64,000 bases of DNA from JABMQF01 sp964563755 (lineage in GTDB: Archaea > Nanobdellota > Nanobdellia > Woesearchaeales > UBA11576), in contig CAZLYC010000004.1 of assembly GCA_964563755.1 (NCBI GenBank), forward strand, positions 62,001 through 126,000. Direction: 5' to 3'. Position numbers and translations under genes: made by a program. Shown piece after piece: positions 1 to 7,537 of this stretch. The notes beneath the pieces are model-generated. The model was not told the DNA's origin, did not search any database, and saw nothing but the letters and a program-made list of their open reading frames with translations. Position 1 is the stretch's first letter. Every line of letters begins with the position of its first letter.

Positions 1-93
1 CTTCAGTTTCCTCAACGATATCCTCGTATACTCATTGATATTCTCTGGCAGGACATTCAAGGGGAACCGTCTTATCTCTTCGTGTTTGTCAGG
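1..93 (-). other. possible gene fragment at window edge
   Basis: The minus strand is open from 93 to the left edge (a TAA lies at 94-96) and the 31 codons look coding, with many charged residues and a stretch reading RRFPLNVLPENINEY. There is no ATG in it; the only candidate start is a TTG at 60-58. It could be a gene entering from the left with an unusual start, or a broken remnant. No family is recognised. Confidence 0.2.
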
Positions 94-140
94 TTATTTG
101 TTTGTTGCTTCTCCTTCAATGTATGCTGCTAGGTATAATC

Positions 141-250
141 GGAACTCTTCCGTCATTTCCGCAACTCTTCCGCTTTGATGCCTTGTTTTTCGGAAAGTTT
201 CCGCTTTGTCCGTAAAGTTTCTGGTGTGTCCGTAAGCTTTCTACTTTTTG
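141..250. repeat. 20-bp phased imperfect repeat array
   Basis: From about 141 to 250 the sequence repeats with a 20-base period. A TCCG or TTCG core recurs at 149-152, 169-172, 189-192, 209-212 and 229-232. The last three units share CGGAAAGTTTC, CGTAAAGTTTC and CGTAAGCTTTC, and the first two share AACTCTTCCG. Two-turn helical phasing fits a protein-binding array (iteron or operator). It lies upstream of the first plus-strand gene; the rest of 1-361 shows nothing else I can name. Confidence 0.5.
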
Positions 251-361
251 TTGGCTAAAACATATTAATACTCAAGTCATCACTCGACGGATAAGAAAAT
301 TGGTGATTTCTTAAAAAGTGTGTTTGACAGCATTCGCAAAAATAATCAGGAGGCAGGAAGA

Positions 362-580
362 ATGCTAAGATTCGAAAAACAATTGATGACAGATGATGAA
401 TTCCAGTATCAGAGGGCGATGGTAAGGAATGAATACCCTCTCTATCAAGCAGAGCTTGACAGGCGACACAGGGAACAATACATGATACAGGAAGAGGATT
501 ACATGCACTGCATGAGTAAGATGAAGGAAGCGTTCCAGAATGAATTGCAGTTCCTTAGAGGAAGATTATACCTAAAATGA
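362..580 (+). CDS. small charged helical protein, unknown function
   Basis: This 72-residue protein is rich in Glu, Arg, Gln and Tyr and should be almost entirely alpha-helical, with no signal peptide, membrane segment or metal motif. The ATG at 362 is chosen over a GTG at 320 because AGGAGG at 349-354 sits at good spacing. It is the first gene after the phased repeat array, so it could be controlled through it or bind it; that is inference. No family is recognised. Confidence 0.5.
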   Translation: MLRFEKQLMTDDEFQYQRAMVRNEYPLYQAELDRRHREQYMIQEEDYMHCMSKMKEAFQNELQFLRGRLYLK

Positions 581-697
581 TGGTCATAAAATAAAGCGAT
601 GACATTCAGGCGCTTGCAGAGACTTTAATCTTTTATGACGGGAGGGGACGCAGAGTCCCTTCTCGGATCAATATCAAGCTATTTGGACTACAACAAC

Positions 698-922
698 ATG
701 GCAGAAAATCAAATAACGCTCGGAAAGTATGCTATAACTCGGACAGGAATAGCTTTTTCTACAAAAATAAGGCAGACAAGAGGGAGCTTGTTTCATACAC
801 TACCTAAAGAGATTTGTGCGGGTTGTGAATTAAAGAAGGGGCAGGAGTTGAGGAATTATCTAGTCCGCAACGAGAGCGGAAAGATTGGGTTGTATATACA
901 ACTAGAAAAAAATCATGAATAA
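698..922 (+). CDS. AbrB/MazE-like swapped-hairpin DNA-binding protein
   Basis: The 74-residue product has the general pattern of SpoVT/AbrB domains: an N-terminal beta stretch, then TLPKEICAGCELKKGQEL, then a short beta hairpin. The core corresponds to the usual [I/L]PKEI...LKKGDEL signature of archaeal AbrB-type regulators and antitoxins. An in-frame start at 635 is possible, but the homologous part begins after the ATG at 698. It stands just before the convergent nuclease-like cluster, where it might act as regulator or antitoxin; no toxin partner is obvious. Family assignment is moderately sure, role inferred. Confidence 0.5.
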   Translation: MAENQITLGKYAITRTGIAFSTKIRQTRGSLFHTLPKEICAGCELKKGQELRNYLVRNESGKIGLYIQLEKNHE

Positions 923-926
923 GACT

Positions 927-1718
927 CTAATGATACTTTGGCTCAATTAGATTATTTGTGATTTCCACCATGAGTAGTTTATACATATCAATGCAATAAT
1001 TCAGGTATGATAAGGTTATTTCCTCGATATTAGCTTTTGGTCCTTTTGCTTCATATTTGGACAGGTCCTGATGTGTTTTAAGGTAATGTGGAATAATAGT
1101 CAAATCTTCGGAAACTGTTACAGTGATAGGTAATAACCCGTGGTGACAAATGTAATTTCTTAGTTGGTTATACTGTTCATACTCTATTTTCATTTGCCGA
1201 AAATATTTCACGATAGCATTGTTAGCACCCTTTTTCTCTAATTTAGTTATGGCACAGGTGAACGAAACACTGTTAGGTAGAATCCCTAACTGATAGATCT
1301 CATTCAGGACGTGACCGACGATATCCAAATAGCTTTTTAGACAATAGAACATATATTCAACATTAGCAATGAACTGATAGCTCAATTTTAAATTAAAGAA
1401 GCCTAGATGGTCGGATTCACATAAATTTCTGTCTTTTTTTATATCTTTTTTAATAATATCATAAATTGCGCCTGATGTGCAAAGCTTAGAGTGAAGCGTG
1501 TTGAGGCGTTCATTAAACGGGAAAAGAGGCAATCCAAAAGAGCGGTCGTTCAGTGGATTTTTGAATTTAAGTTGAACTAAATTAGAATCCTTTACAATAT
1601 CATTTCCACAAAGATCTATGTATTTACTTGCTCTTTTTGAAAATCTTCTAGACATTTTGTCTAATAGAGTCTTTAAACCAGATATATCTTCTAACCATCT
1701 TTCATCTTTTGCAACCAT
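927..1718 (-). CDS. HEPN-like protein, last gene of nuclease cluster
   Basis: The 263-residue protein looks all-helical and carries R-N-Y-I-C-H near residues 187-192 (an Rx4H motif) inside a helical context, as in HEPN-domain RNases of defence and toxin systems. The catalytic assignment rests on this motif only. The ATG at 1718 is preferred over the upstream TTG because GAGAGG lies just upstream. It is the distal gene of a minus-strand cluster with two PD-(D/E)xK-like proteins and a GIY-YIG protein. The AT-rich base use matches the rest of the cluster and differs from the core genes further right. Confidence 0.5.
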   Translation of the reverse strand: MVAKDERWLEDISGLKTLLDKMSRRFSKRASKYIDLCGNDIVKDSNLVQLKFKNPLNDRSFGLPLFPFNERLNTLHSKLCTSGAIYDIIKKDIKKDRNLCESDHLGFFNLKLSYQFIANVEYMFYCLKSYLDIVGHVLNEIYQLGILPNSVSFTCAITKLEKKGANNAIVKYFRQMKIEYEQYNQLRNYICHHGLLPITVTVSEDLTIIPHYLKTHQDLSKYEAKGPKANIEEITLSYLNYCIDMYKLLMVEITNNLIEPKYH

Positions 1719-1756
1719 AATATTACCTCTCAAATATTATCTAAATTCACCCAATC

Positions 1757-3445
1757 TTAATAGTCCAAGAGACTATAAAGTTCTAAATTAAATGATATTA
1801 ACGCTTTGGTTGTAGGATCAAGGTGAAGCAATTGGTCCACAAATTCCCTTATATCAAAAATTGTTAGTTTTATCTGCGGATGTTTTTCCGAAGCATGCTT
1901 TTTCAACCAGTCATAATCTTCTTTCGATGTTTTTAAAAGATTAACAAGACAATAGACCTGTTTAACATTGTTGTCTTGAAAAATTTCCAATTCGCGCTTG
2001 AGAGCATCTTTGCAACGGCCTATGGGTCTATTCTTTATTGACACGCAGTGAACCGTATTTTCATCAATTTGTATATGAATATCTGCGTCAGTCTTCTTCG
2101 CACCGGATACTATGTCTTCACGAAGTTTAATACTCTCTACAGGCAGATTTTCAATAGTATGCACGAATTCAACCAATTCTTGTTTAGATATATCATCCGT
2201 CTTATTCTTTTTTCCCACTAAACCGGTGAGTATTCTGTAGATGAATAGTTCAGCAATGATGCCTGAGAATGTTGAGCTAATTATCCGCAAATCAAAGTCG
2301 TTAATATCGATATCTTGTCTTCTTCTAAACATATTAAGTGAGGCCTCCACATGTTCACAAATACCTGCATACATATCTTGTTCCCATTTGTCCTTCAGTA
2401 TTTTCTGTTTATTTTTAATCTCGGACCGCAGTAAAAGCAGTTTAAAGAATGTAATGAAATGGCTTAGCTCCCTTTCAAAGTAATTTATCTGCATTTCTCT
2501 TTCAACATCATCTTCAATCTTAGCAAGTATCAATTTGCTTTCAACTTTCTTGAGAGCATCAATTGCTTTTCGCGGGTTCAAATCGTAATAATAGTAATAA
2601 TAGTAATTCGCATATTCTTTATCAATTTCTAAGCCGAGAATCACACTTTTATTAAACTTATTTACAGACCTACAAAAAGTCAAATAAGTTTCACACGCTT
2701 CATATGCTGTACTCCTCATGAAGTTTGCACAAATATTTAATTGATTTAAATCCTTCACAAGTATTTTCCTGAATAGGACTTGTTTCAAAATTCTATAGCA
2801 AACTGAGTTAAGCAGGGAGACGTTATACAGTTTTTCTTCATGTTGAAAAATACGTTTTATATTGACCAAAAGTTCCTCAAATATTTTAAATATGTCCGAA
2901 AATCCTTCTTCGTATTTTTTAATATTATTTTTTATATCAATAAGCACGAGTCTGACAAAGAAATGTAGATTGGAATGCAAATCAGATTTTGGCAATCCTG
3001 TTTTCAATATCTTATCAGATAGGGAATATAAATGATTAAGTACTGTTATATTCAGGTAATTCTGCTTCCCTTTCTTATTGTCCAATCGAATGACGTAAGG
3101 TTGAATATTTGTTAGACTCGCTTGAATATTGAAACTTTGAATGTTATATCGTTCAAAGAGCATATCAAGAAACATAAGAAAACTCGACACAGATTGTGCA
3201 ATCAATCCCTTATCTAAATAATAAAACGCCTCGATGTAAAAGAAATTAGCAGAATCGAGAGTTTTGTTCTTTTCGTCATTTCTTTGTGTGTAGAATACGG
3301 TAAGTTCTGAATGACTATCTATTAGCAATTTATATTCGTTATCTGTAATAGCTATGTTTGTTTTAACTTTTTGATGAAGCTCACGCTTTATCCTATTGAA
3401 TTCCTGTATTTCTCTTGGTGGCCATGCTGGTAGTATACGTACCAT
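1757..3445 (-). CDS. large protein with C-terminal PD-(D/E)xK-like nuclease region
   Basis: In this 562-residue protein the first ~390 residues are helical and unrecognised. From about residue 400 the pattern is that of a restriction-endonuclease-like fold: a helix with Glu (IIAELFIYRIL), then DADIHIQI followed by a beta strand HCVSIKNRP that would supply the D...xxK residues, then a strand VKQVYCLVN. The canonical E/D two before the Lys is replaced by Ser, so activity is uncertain. A run of seven tyrosines near residue 281 is encoded by TAC/TAT repeats. The start at 3445 follows a weak Shine-Dalgarno. A 79-base gap separates it from the upstream cluster member. Confidence 0.55.
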   Translation of the reverse strand: MVRILPAWPPREIQEFNRIKRELHQKVKTNIAITDNEYKLLIDSHSELTVFYTQRNDEKNKTLDSANFFYIEAFYYLDKGLIAQSVSSFLMFLDMLFERYNIQSFNIQASLTNIQPYVIRLDNKKGKQNYLNITVLNHLYSLSDKILKTGLPKSDLHSNLHFFVRLVLIDIKNNIKKYEEGFSDIFKIFEELLVNIKRIFQHEEKLYNVSLLNSVCYRILKQVLFRKILVKDLNQLNICANFMRSTAYEACETYLTFCRSVNKFNKSVILGLEIDKEYANYYYYYYYDLNPRKAIDALKKVESKLILAKIEDDVEREMQINYFERELSHFITFFKLLLLRSEIKNKQKILKDKWEQDMYAGICEHVEASLNMFRRRQDIDINDFDLRIISSTFSGIIAELFIYRILTGLVGKKNKTDDISKQELVEFVHTIENLPVESIKLREDIVSGAKKTDADIHIQIDENTVHCVSIKNRPIGRCKDALKRELEIFQDNNVKQVYCLVNLLKTSKEDYDWLKKHASEKHPQIKLTIFDIREFVDQLLHLDPTTKALISFNLELYSLLDY

Positions 3446-3524
3446 TTTTTACACATCTCGATATTCAACCTATTAATGCTATAGCCTCTTTTATCATTTT
3501 AAATACTATTCTGAATAATAAATA

Positions 3525-4460
3525 TCAGTCTATTATTTTATCTACGTTTATCACAAGATGAATTATTCCTATAGATTCGTCAACTTTTCGACTATCCCCT
3601 TCAGTTTTTTTATGCTTTGAATCGTCGAGTCCAAGACTTTTCTTCTTATCTTCAGGTAATGAGTTTATTATTTCATGATACAAATTAGCCGCTTCACTAT
3701 CGACAGGATAATCCTGTGCTTGAACGGAATAAACCCATTCTCCAATATTAAAAAGTGACCATTCTTTGATAAACTCTTCAATATCTTGGCACAGAACTGT
3801 GTTAGAAAAGAAGTGGTTTTTTTGTAAACAGTGATTAAAGCAACTAAAAAAATCAAACAAGCACGAATTCTTATTTAAGCCGAAGCACTCTTTTGGTTTG
3901 TTGCATTTGTGCGGAGCCATGAAAATATCAAGTAACTTAGAACTAATAAATAACATATTATCTTCATTAAATAATGCGTGAGAACCTAAACAAGCAGAGT
4001 CATTTCTTAGATGAAATGTCCCCTGTGAAATTAATTTATTCTTGAACTGAAAATGAGGAAAATTTGAGAGAAGAAATAATTGTTCTTGATCTATACTCCA
4101 GAATCTTTTGTTTTTTTTGGCCTGGCAAAAACTAATTCTTCTAAACTGAGGAATGTTCGCTTTATTGATTGAGGATATTATAAGTAAATCACCGAGCTCA
4201 ACCGACGTTTTCCAACGCATACCATCAAAAACTACCTGATACCTATTTCCGTGTATGAATTCAGCATTCAGTGTAACTGGTCCGTACGTAGCTGGTGATT
4301 GTTTAATCTGTGCAATGATTTCCTTAACCAGTTCTGGTTCTTTTTTTTTGAAGGTACTCTTAATGCAAGATTTGAGTATTTTAGATAGATTATCTTGAGC
4401 TCTATGGAAAGATTGTGAATTTATTGTATTCTCAAAATCAGTTATGTTGTCGTTTGCCAT
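3525..4460 (-). CDS. restriction-endonuclease-like protein of nuclease cluster
   Basis: This 311-residue protein has the arrangement E-L-G-D-L-L-I-I-S, then a strand ending in Q-A-K (SFCQAKK), then W and QLFLLSNFP. This is the D...(E/Q)xK layout of PD-(D/E)xK nucleases, with a Q variant as in several restriction-related families. The C-terminal half is Cys-rich (CNKPKEC and further Cys), possibly binding zinc. Its ATG overlaps the stop of the GIY-YIG gene (TAATG at 4458-4462), so the two are translationally coupled and probably work together. Function in DNA defence is inferred. Confidence 0.55.
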   Translation of the reverse strand: MANDNITDFENTINSQSFHRAQDNLSKILKSCIKSTFKKKEPELVKEIIAQIKQSPATYGPVTLNAEFIHGNRYQVVFDGMRWKTSVELGDLLIISSINKANIPQFRRISFCQAKKNKRFWSIDQEQLFLLSNFPHFQFKNKLISQGTFHLRNDSACLGSHALFNEDNMLFISSKLLDIFMAPHKCNKPKECFGLNKNSCLFDFFSCFNHCLQKNHFFSNTVLCQDIEEFIKEWSLFNIGEWVYSVQAQDYPVDSEAANLYHEIINSLPEDKKKSLGLDDSKHKKTEGDSRKVDESIGIIHLVINVDKIID

Positions 4461-4903
4461 TATGGTTTTTCCCGTTGATCATGATGTATTTTGCAGGAAG
4501 GAGGTATTCTGCTGTTCAGCAGGGGTTTTAGTGATTTGTATATTTCAACTTCGGCGCATCTAACGCAAATACAATTTTTTAACCAGCCGATAAATAGCAT
4601 CTTTGGATTTATGTTGTTCTTTCTACAGTACTCATGCAGCGTTTGTCCACCAGAATGGTGGCCGGTCTCACTTCCAAATAACCCAAACATGTCGGCAACC
4701 AAATCGCCGATTCGAGTGATGAACCTTTTTGATTTTCCAGTATTGCTTCCAACATATAGCGGCACGCAATCCGCCGTGGGTTGGCATCTCCAAGCCAGTT
4801 TAGAGATAACATATACGCTATTTTCTTCTGGAGGCTTCGGATGTGTAGGATATAAACCGCTATCTAAAAGTTCATCAACCGTGTATGGGCCTATCCAATT
4901 CAT
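4460..4903 (-). CDS. GIY-YIG family endonuclease-like protein
   Basis: The 147-residue protein shows the GIY-YIG layout: a VYVIS strand at 30-34 and LYVG at 49-52 (the two name motifs in variant form), an Arg in FITRIGDL near 64, a His-rich turn near 82, and a candidate metal-binding Glu in AEVEIYKSL near 118-120 followed by LLN. GIY-YIG enzymes cut DNA in homing, repair and restriction. This is the first gene of the minus-strand cluster; a TATA-like TTATAAA lies 40-50 bases upstream in a divergent promoter region shared with the gene at 5031. The family call is fairly safe, the target unknown. Confidence 0.7.
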   Translation of the reverse strand: MNWIGPYTVDELLDSGLYPTHPKPPEENSVYVISKLAWRCQPTADCVPLYVGSNTGKSKRFITRIGDLVADMFGLFGSETGHHSGGQTLHEYCRKNNINPKMLFIGWLKNCICVRCAEVEIYKSLKPLLNSRIPPSCKIHHDQREKP

Positions 4904-5030
4904 CGTTTTATCTCCGAATAATACAACCTTACTGACTATACTAATAAGTTATTTATAAAGAATTCTATGCTTGAAGCACTGCCTGAAGCACAGCCGAAGT
5001 GTTAAATGTTCCGTGTTTCTATCATTTGTC

Positions 5031-5246
5031 ATGGTTTCGAATCATTTTATTCATATCAGGGTTAGTAAGGAGCAGTTGGATAGGATTAAGAGTGATGCAC
5101 ATAACAAGGGTTACTTGGGTGCCAGTTCTTATTTGCGTGATCTTGCTTTTGCTAAGAATGATGTGGAATCAAAAATCATTGAGATGTCTTTTGATGTTAG
5201 GTTGATTAAGGAGTTGTTGGTTAATGGAAGAAGAAGAAATAATTAA
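5031..5246 (+). CDS. ribbon-helix-helix / MobC-like DNA-binding protein
   Basis: The 71-residue protein begins with a beta strand (HFIHIRVSKEQ) followed by two helices (LDRIKSDAHNKG and ASSYLRDLAF), the ribbon-helix-helix pattern found in CopG-like regulators and MobC relaxosome proteins. The ATG at 5031 gives the clean domain start; an upstream ATG at 4971 would add an unrelated tail. The C-terminal codons (GRRRNN) overlap the start of the next micro-gene. It is divergent from the nuclease cluster and could repress it or belong to the mobility module with the recombinase. Confidence 0.55.
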   Translation: MVSNHFIHIRVSKEQLDRIKSDAHNKGYLGASSYLRDLAFAKNDVESKIIEMSFDVRLIKELLVNGRRRNN

Positions 5247-5328
5247 GCCTGAGTGGATTTCAATTCTTGAAGAGTTAATAGAGAATTCTAGAAAGAAAAA
5301 GCCGAAAGAAGCAAAAGAAGACACTTGA
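5224..5328 (+). CDS. micro-protein, copy 1 of a duplicated pair
   Basis: This 34-residue ORF starts inside the end of the ribbon-helix-helix gene. It encodes EEIIKPEWISILEEL followed by a basic tail. A second copy at 6159 keeps the same peptide although the DNA differs mainly at third codon positions (GAG/GAA, TCT/TCA), which argues that the peptide is selected. No family is recognised; it may be a helix that binds the overlapping DNA-binding protein. Confidence 0.5.
   Translation: MEEEEIIKPEWISILEELIENSRKKKPKEAKEDT
5229..5300 (+). repeat. direct repeat, copy 1 (about 70 bp)
   Basis: This segment matches 6164-6235 with scattered, mostly synonymous differences. It spans the end of one gene (codons ending ..RRNN-stop) and most of the micro-gene that overlaps it. 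The two copies flank the 213-residue coiled-coil gene. This is either a gene duplication or the trace of an insertion. Confidence 0.7.
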
Positions 5329-5427
5329 GAAGATGTGCCGCATCCACGGCTACGGGAGAAGATACTTGAATGGATTGTCGAGAAGATATGAATAGCTCAA
5401 ACACGTGAAACCAGACCATTCAACAGA

Positions 5428-5438
5428 TTTATATATTT
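5428..5438 (+). promoter_or_regulatory. TATA box of coiled-coil gene
   Basis: TTTATATATTT is centred about 25 bases before the ATG at 5458, the spacing expected for a leaderless archaeal mRNA. No separate Shine-Dalgarno is seen. Confidence 0.5.
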
Positions 5439-5457
5439 ACTAATTTTAATTAAAAGG

Positions 5458-6099
5458 ATGGCTGAAGAGTATGAGATGGAAGAATTTGCAGATATGGCGA
5501 TAGCAGGATTAAGGGAATTCATAGACACAGAATCGCAATTGGTCCAGGAAGAGCACGAGCTCAGTTCTAAATTGTCATCGTGGGACTACATAATCGGGCA
5601 TCTCGATGAACGGATCCCTGCAGACATGAAACACCTGCATGAGTTCAATGGAAAGATATCTGATAAGGTGCTTGAGATTAGGGAGCTTATAGAAGCCGGA
5701 GAACTGAATGATCTTAGGATAATAAAAGAAGAGAAGCAGATGCTCTCGAAGTTAGAAGAGGACGTGAAACACAGGGAATGGAAAGCGGTGAGGAAGGACA
5801 TAGATGTCGAGACAGACGAGGAAAGACGAGCACTGAGACTTGAAAAATCAGAATTGAAAGCGTTGCATTCAGGATTCATCGACCTCATGAAGCTCATGAA
5901 AAGAAGCAAACTCCTATCTGCGATTGAAGAAGACATGACCGTCGCAAATGATAAAGAACGATATGAAAAGCTAGAAGAATATTATTTCTTACAGATATAT
6001 AAATTCGCAAGGGCGTATGAGAGGATATTTCGACATCTGTGGGAGAAAGAATTGGTTCTTGAGAGAAATGCGGAAAAAGCTTCTAAGAGAATGGGTTAA
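5458..6099 (+). CDS. coiled-coil protein of accessory region, unknown
   Basis: The 213-residue protein is highly charged and almost wholly helical, with heptad-like runs over residues ~15-125 and a more compact aromatic C-terminus (EEYYFLQIYKFARAYERIF). There is no signal peptide or membrane segment. It sits between the two micro-gene copies and before the recombinase gene, so it belongs to the mobile segment. Function is not recognised; a structural or DNA-bridging role would be a guess. Confidence 0.55.
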   Translation: MAEEYEMEEFADMAIAGLREFIDTESQLVQEEHELSSKLSSWDYIIGHLDERIPADMKHLHEFNGKISDKVLEIRELIEAGELNDLRIIKEEKQMLSKLEEDVKHREWKAVRKDIDVETDEERRALRLEKSELKALHSGFIDLMKLMKRSKLLSAIEEDMTVANDKERYEKLEEYYFLQIYKFARAYERIFRHLWEKELVLERNAEKASKRMG

Positions 6100-6181
6100 A
6101 GACAAGCATGCGATGTGGTTCGAGTCGAAAGGCGAGAGCATCATGGCGAGTTCAGGGAATGCAAAAAGAAGAAATAATTAA
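6068..6181 (+). CDS. possible short overlapping ORF ending in RRNN
   Basis: This 37-residue reading frame overlaps the end of the coiled-coil gene and the start of micro-gene copy 2. It ends in NAKRRNN, just as the ribbon-helix-helix gene ends in GRRRNN over copy 1. It may be the surviving tail of a duplicated ribbon-helix-helix gene rather than a functional gene. Confidence 0.25.
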   Translation: MRKKLLREWVKDKHAMWFESKGESIMASSGNAKRRNN

Positions 6182-6278
6182 GCCTGAATGGATTTCAATT
6201 CTTGAAGAATTGCTGGAAAATTCAAGAAAGAAAAAGATTGGGGATTCAGGCGGGAAGCATGAGTCCGAGAGTTCTTAG
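6159..6278 (+). CDS. micro-protein, copy 2 of a duplicated pair
   Basis: The 39-residue product is MQKEEIIKPEWISILEELL followed by a basic run and a Gly/Ser-rich end. Residues 4-26 match copy 1 at 5224 almost exactly. Its last 33 bases overlap the convergent recombinase gene. The substitutions between the copies are mainly silent. Function unknown. Confidence 0.45.
   Translation: MQKEEIIKPEWISILEELLENSRKKKIGDSGGKHESESS
6164..6235 (+). repeat. direct repeat, copy 2 (about 70 bp)
   Basis: This is the partner of 5229-5300, about 935 bp away in the same orientation. It ends 11 bp before the stop of the recombinase gene. Confidence 0.7.
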
Positions 6279-7445
6279 TTTTTTTGCTAGTAGTTCTTTT
6301 ACGTCTTTGTCTGCGAGTAGTTGTTTCATTATTTGGTCTGTTTTTTCTCTTGTTTGTATCTGTTCTTGTAGTTGTATTGCGTATTTTATGTCTAGTATTC
6401 CTCCGCATTTTTGGCATTGGTTGCTGTCGTATGCGTTTATGGTTTCGCAGCAGGGGCATATTCTTGGTTTTAGTTGTTGTTCTTCTTTTTGTGTTTCTAC
6501 TTTTATGCCGTTCATTGCGAGGATTGCGTTGTCGACTTCTTTTCCGCTCATGTGGACGTAGGTTGATGGCATGTCGCTTCCTTGTATCCAGCCGAAGTAT
6601 TGGTTCATTTGGAATTCTGTCAGGTGGTTGGCCATGAATGTGGCTCGGCTGTGCCTGAAGAGGTGGGGGTTGCATCTTTTTTTGATTTCTGCTCTTTTGA
6701 AGAGTGTTCGCAGGAGTTTTTGCATGTTTTTGTACATCATCATGCCGCCGTGTACTTTTTTTCCTATGTTGATCCAGAGTGGTGCGTTCGGGTCGCCTTT
6801 CTGCGGGTGGTTTGCTGTCCATGTTGACAGGTATGGTGTGCTTGTTATCAGTCTTATTTTTCTGCTTCCTGTCTTTCCTTGTACGGATATCATGATTCCG
6901 TGGTTGTCGAACATGACGTTTTTTATTTTGAGGTTTCCGATTTCGCCTATTCTTGCTCCTGATTCCCATAGCATTGATATGAATGCCTTGTCTCTGGGGT
7001 GTTCTGCTGCGTCTAGGAGTTTTTTCATGTCGTTTTCTGTTATTAGGTCGCCTTCTGATGGTAGTCTTCCTTCTGCTCTGCTCATCCTTCCGCATATCCA
7101 GCTGACTATTTCAGGATAGTCTTTGGTTCCATGGAGCCATTTGTAGAATCGTTTTATCATTATCTTGTATGTGTGCTTTGTCCATGGTGAGTAGTTGTGC
7201 TGTTGGATTTCGCTTACTACTCTTTTTATGTCATCAATTGTGGCAGTGTCTAGGTCTTTTCCTAGTCTTTTGCATACGCAGCGCAGTATCTCTATGTAGC
7301 GTATTATGCGTGGTTTTGATATGTTGTCCAGGACTAGTGCTTCTTTGAACCGGAGTATTGTCTCCTTGTTCTTTTCTGATATGTCTGCTTTCTGGAGCCA
7401 GGCTAGTGTTGCCAGATAGTTTTTTTCGTACTGGTGTATGTCCAT
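6246..7445 (-). CDS. tyrosine recombinase / integrase with C-terminal zinc ribbon
   Basis: The 399-residue protein has an N-terminal SAM-like core-binding domain (residues ~5-110) and a catalytic domain with Arg165 in ESGARIGEI, Lys191, HLFRH at 261-265 and the nucleophile Tyr296 in DMPSTYVHMSG. A CPCC...CQKC zinc ribbon follows near 330-347, as in many archaeal XerA-like or element-encoded integrases. The ATG at 7445 follows GGAGG; upstream in-frame codons lack support. The gene lies next to an intron-containing tRNA-Arg, a classic integration target, and closes an AT-rich accessory segment. A general chromosome-resolution role is the alternative. Confidence 0.85.
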   Translation of the reverse strand: MDIHQYEKNYLATLAWLQKADISEKNKETILRFKEALVLDNISKPRIIRYIEILRCVCKRLGKDLDTATIDDIKRVVSEIQQHNYSPWTKHTYKIMIKRFYKWLHGTKDYPEIVSWICGRMSRAEGRLPSEGDLITENDMKKLLDAAEHPRDKAFISMLWESGARIGEIGNLKIKNVMFDNHGIMISVQGKTGSRKIRLITSTPYLSTWTANHPQKGDPNAPLWINIGKKVHGGMMMYKNMQKLLRTLFKRAEIKKRCNPHLFRHSRATFMANHLTEFQMNQYFGWIQGSDMPSTYVHMSGKEVDNAILAMNGIKVETQKEEQQLKPRICPCCETINAYDSNQCQKCGGILDIKYAIQLQEQIQTREKTDQIMKQLLADKDVKELLAKKLRTLGLMLPA

Positions 7446-7537
7446 TTTCTTTTCCTCCAGAATTAGGTACTTTTTTGGAAGAATATAAATCCCGTATCCG
7501 TTCTGTAACACGGTTTAAATGGCTTTTAACGACCTGA

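Noticed and set aside
141..250. CRISPR array.
   Set aside because: Units are contiguous 20-mers without unique spacers and with imperfect repeats; no cas genes are near.
4491..4958. A 155-residue plus-strand reading frame opposite the GIY-YIG gene.
   Set aside because: It is the antisense of a gene with clear motifs and good coupling to its neighbour.
5334..5396. A 20-codon ORF after micro-gene copy 1 (starts MCRIHGYGRRYLNG).
   Set aside because: No ribosome-binding site and no second copy; too short to support.
5224..6240. The 70-bp direct repeats as attL/attR sites of the recombinase.
   Set aside because: The differences between copies are mostly synonymous within a reading frame, which points to a duplicated coding unit; a recent att pair should be identical. 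Not fully excluded.
6178..7095. A 305-residue reading frame overlapping the recombinase.
   Set aside because: Its composition is Arg/Lys/Asn/Thr low complexity, the usual shadow of another frame, while the overlapping recombinase has all catalytic residues.
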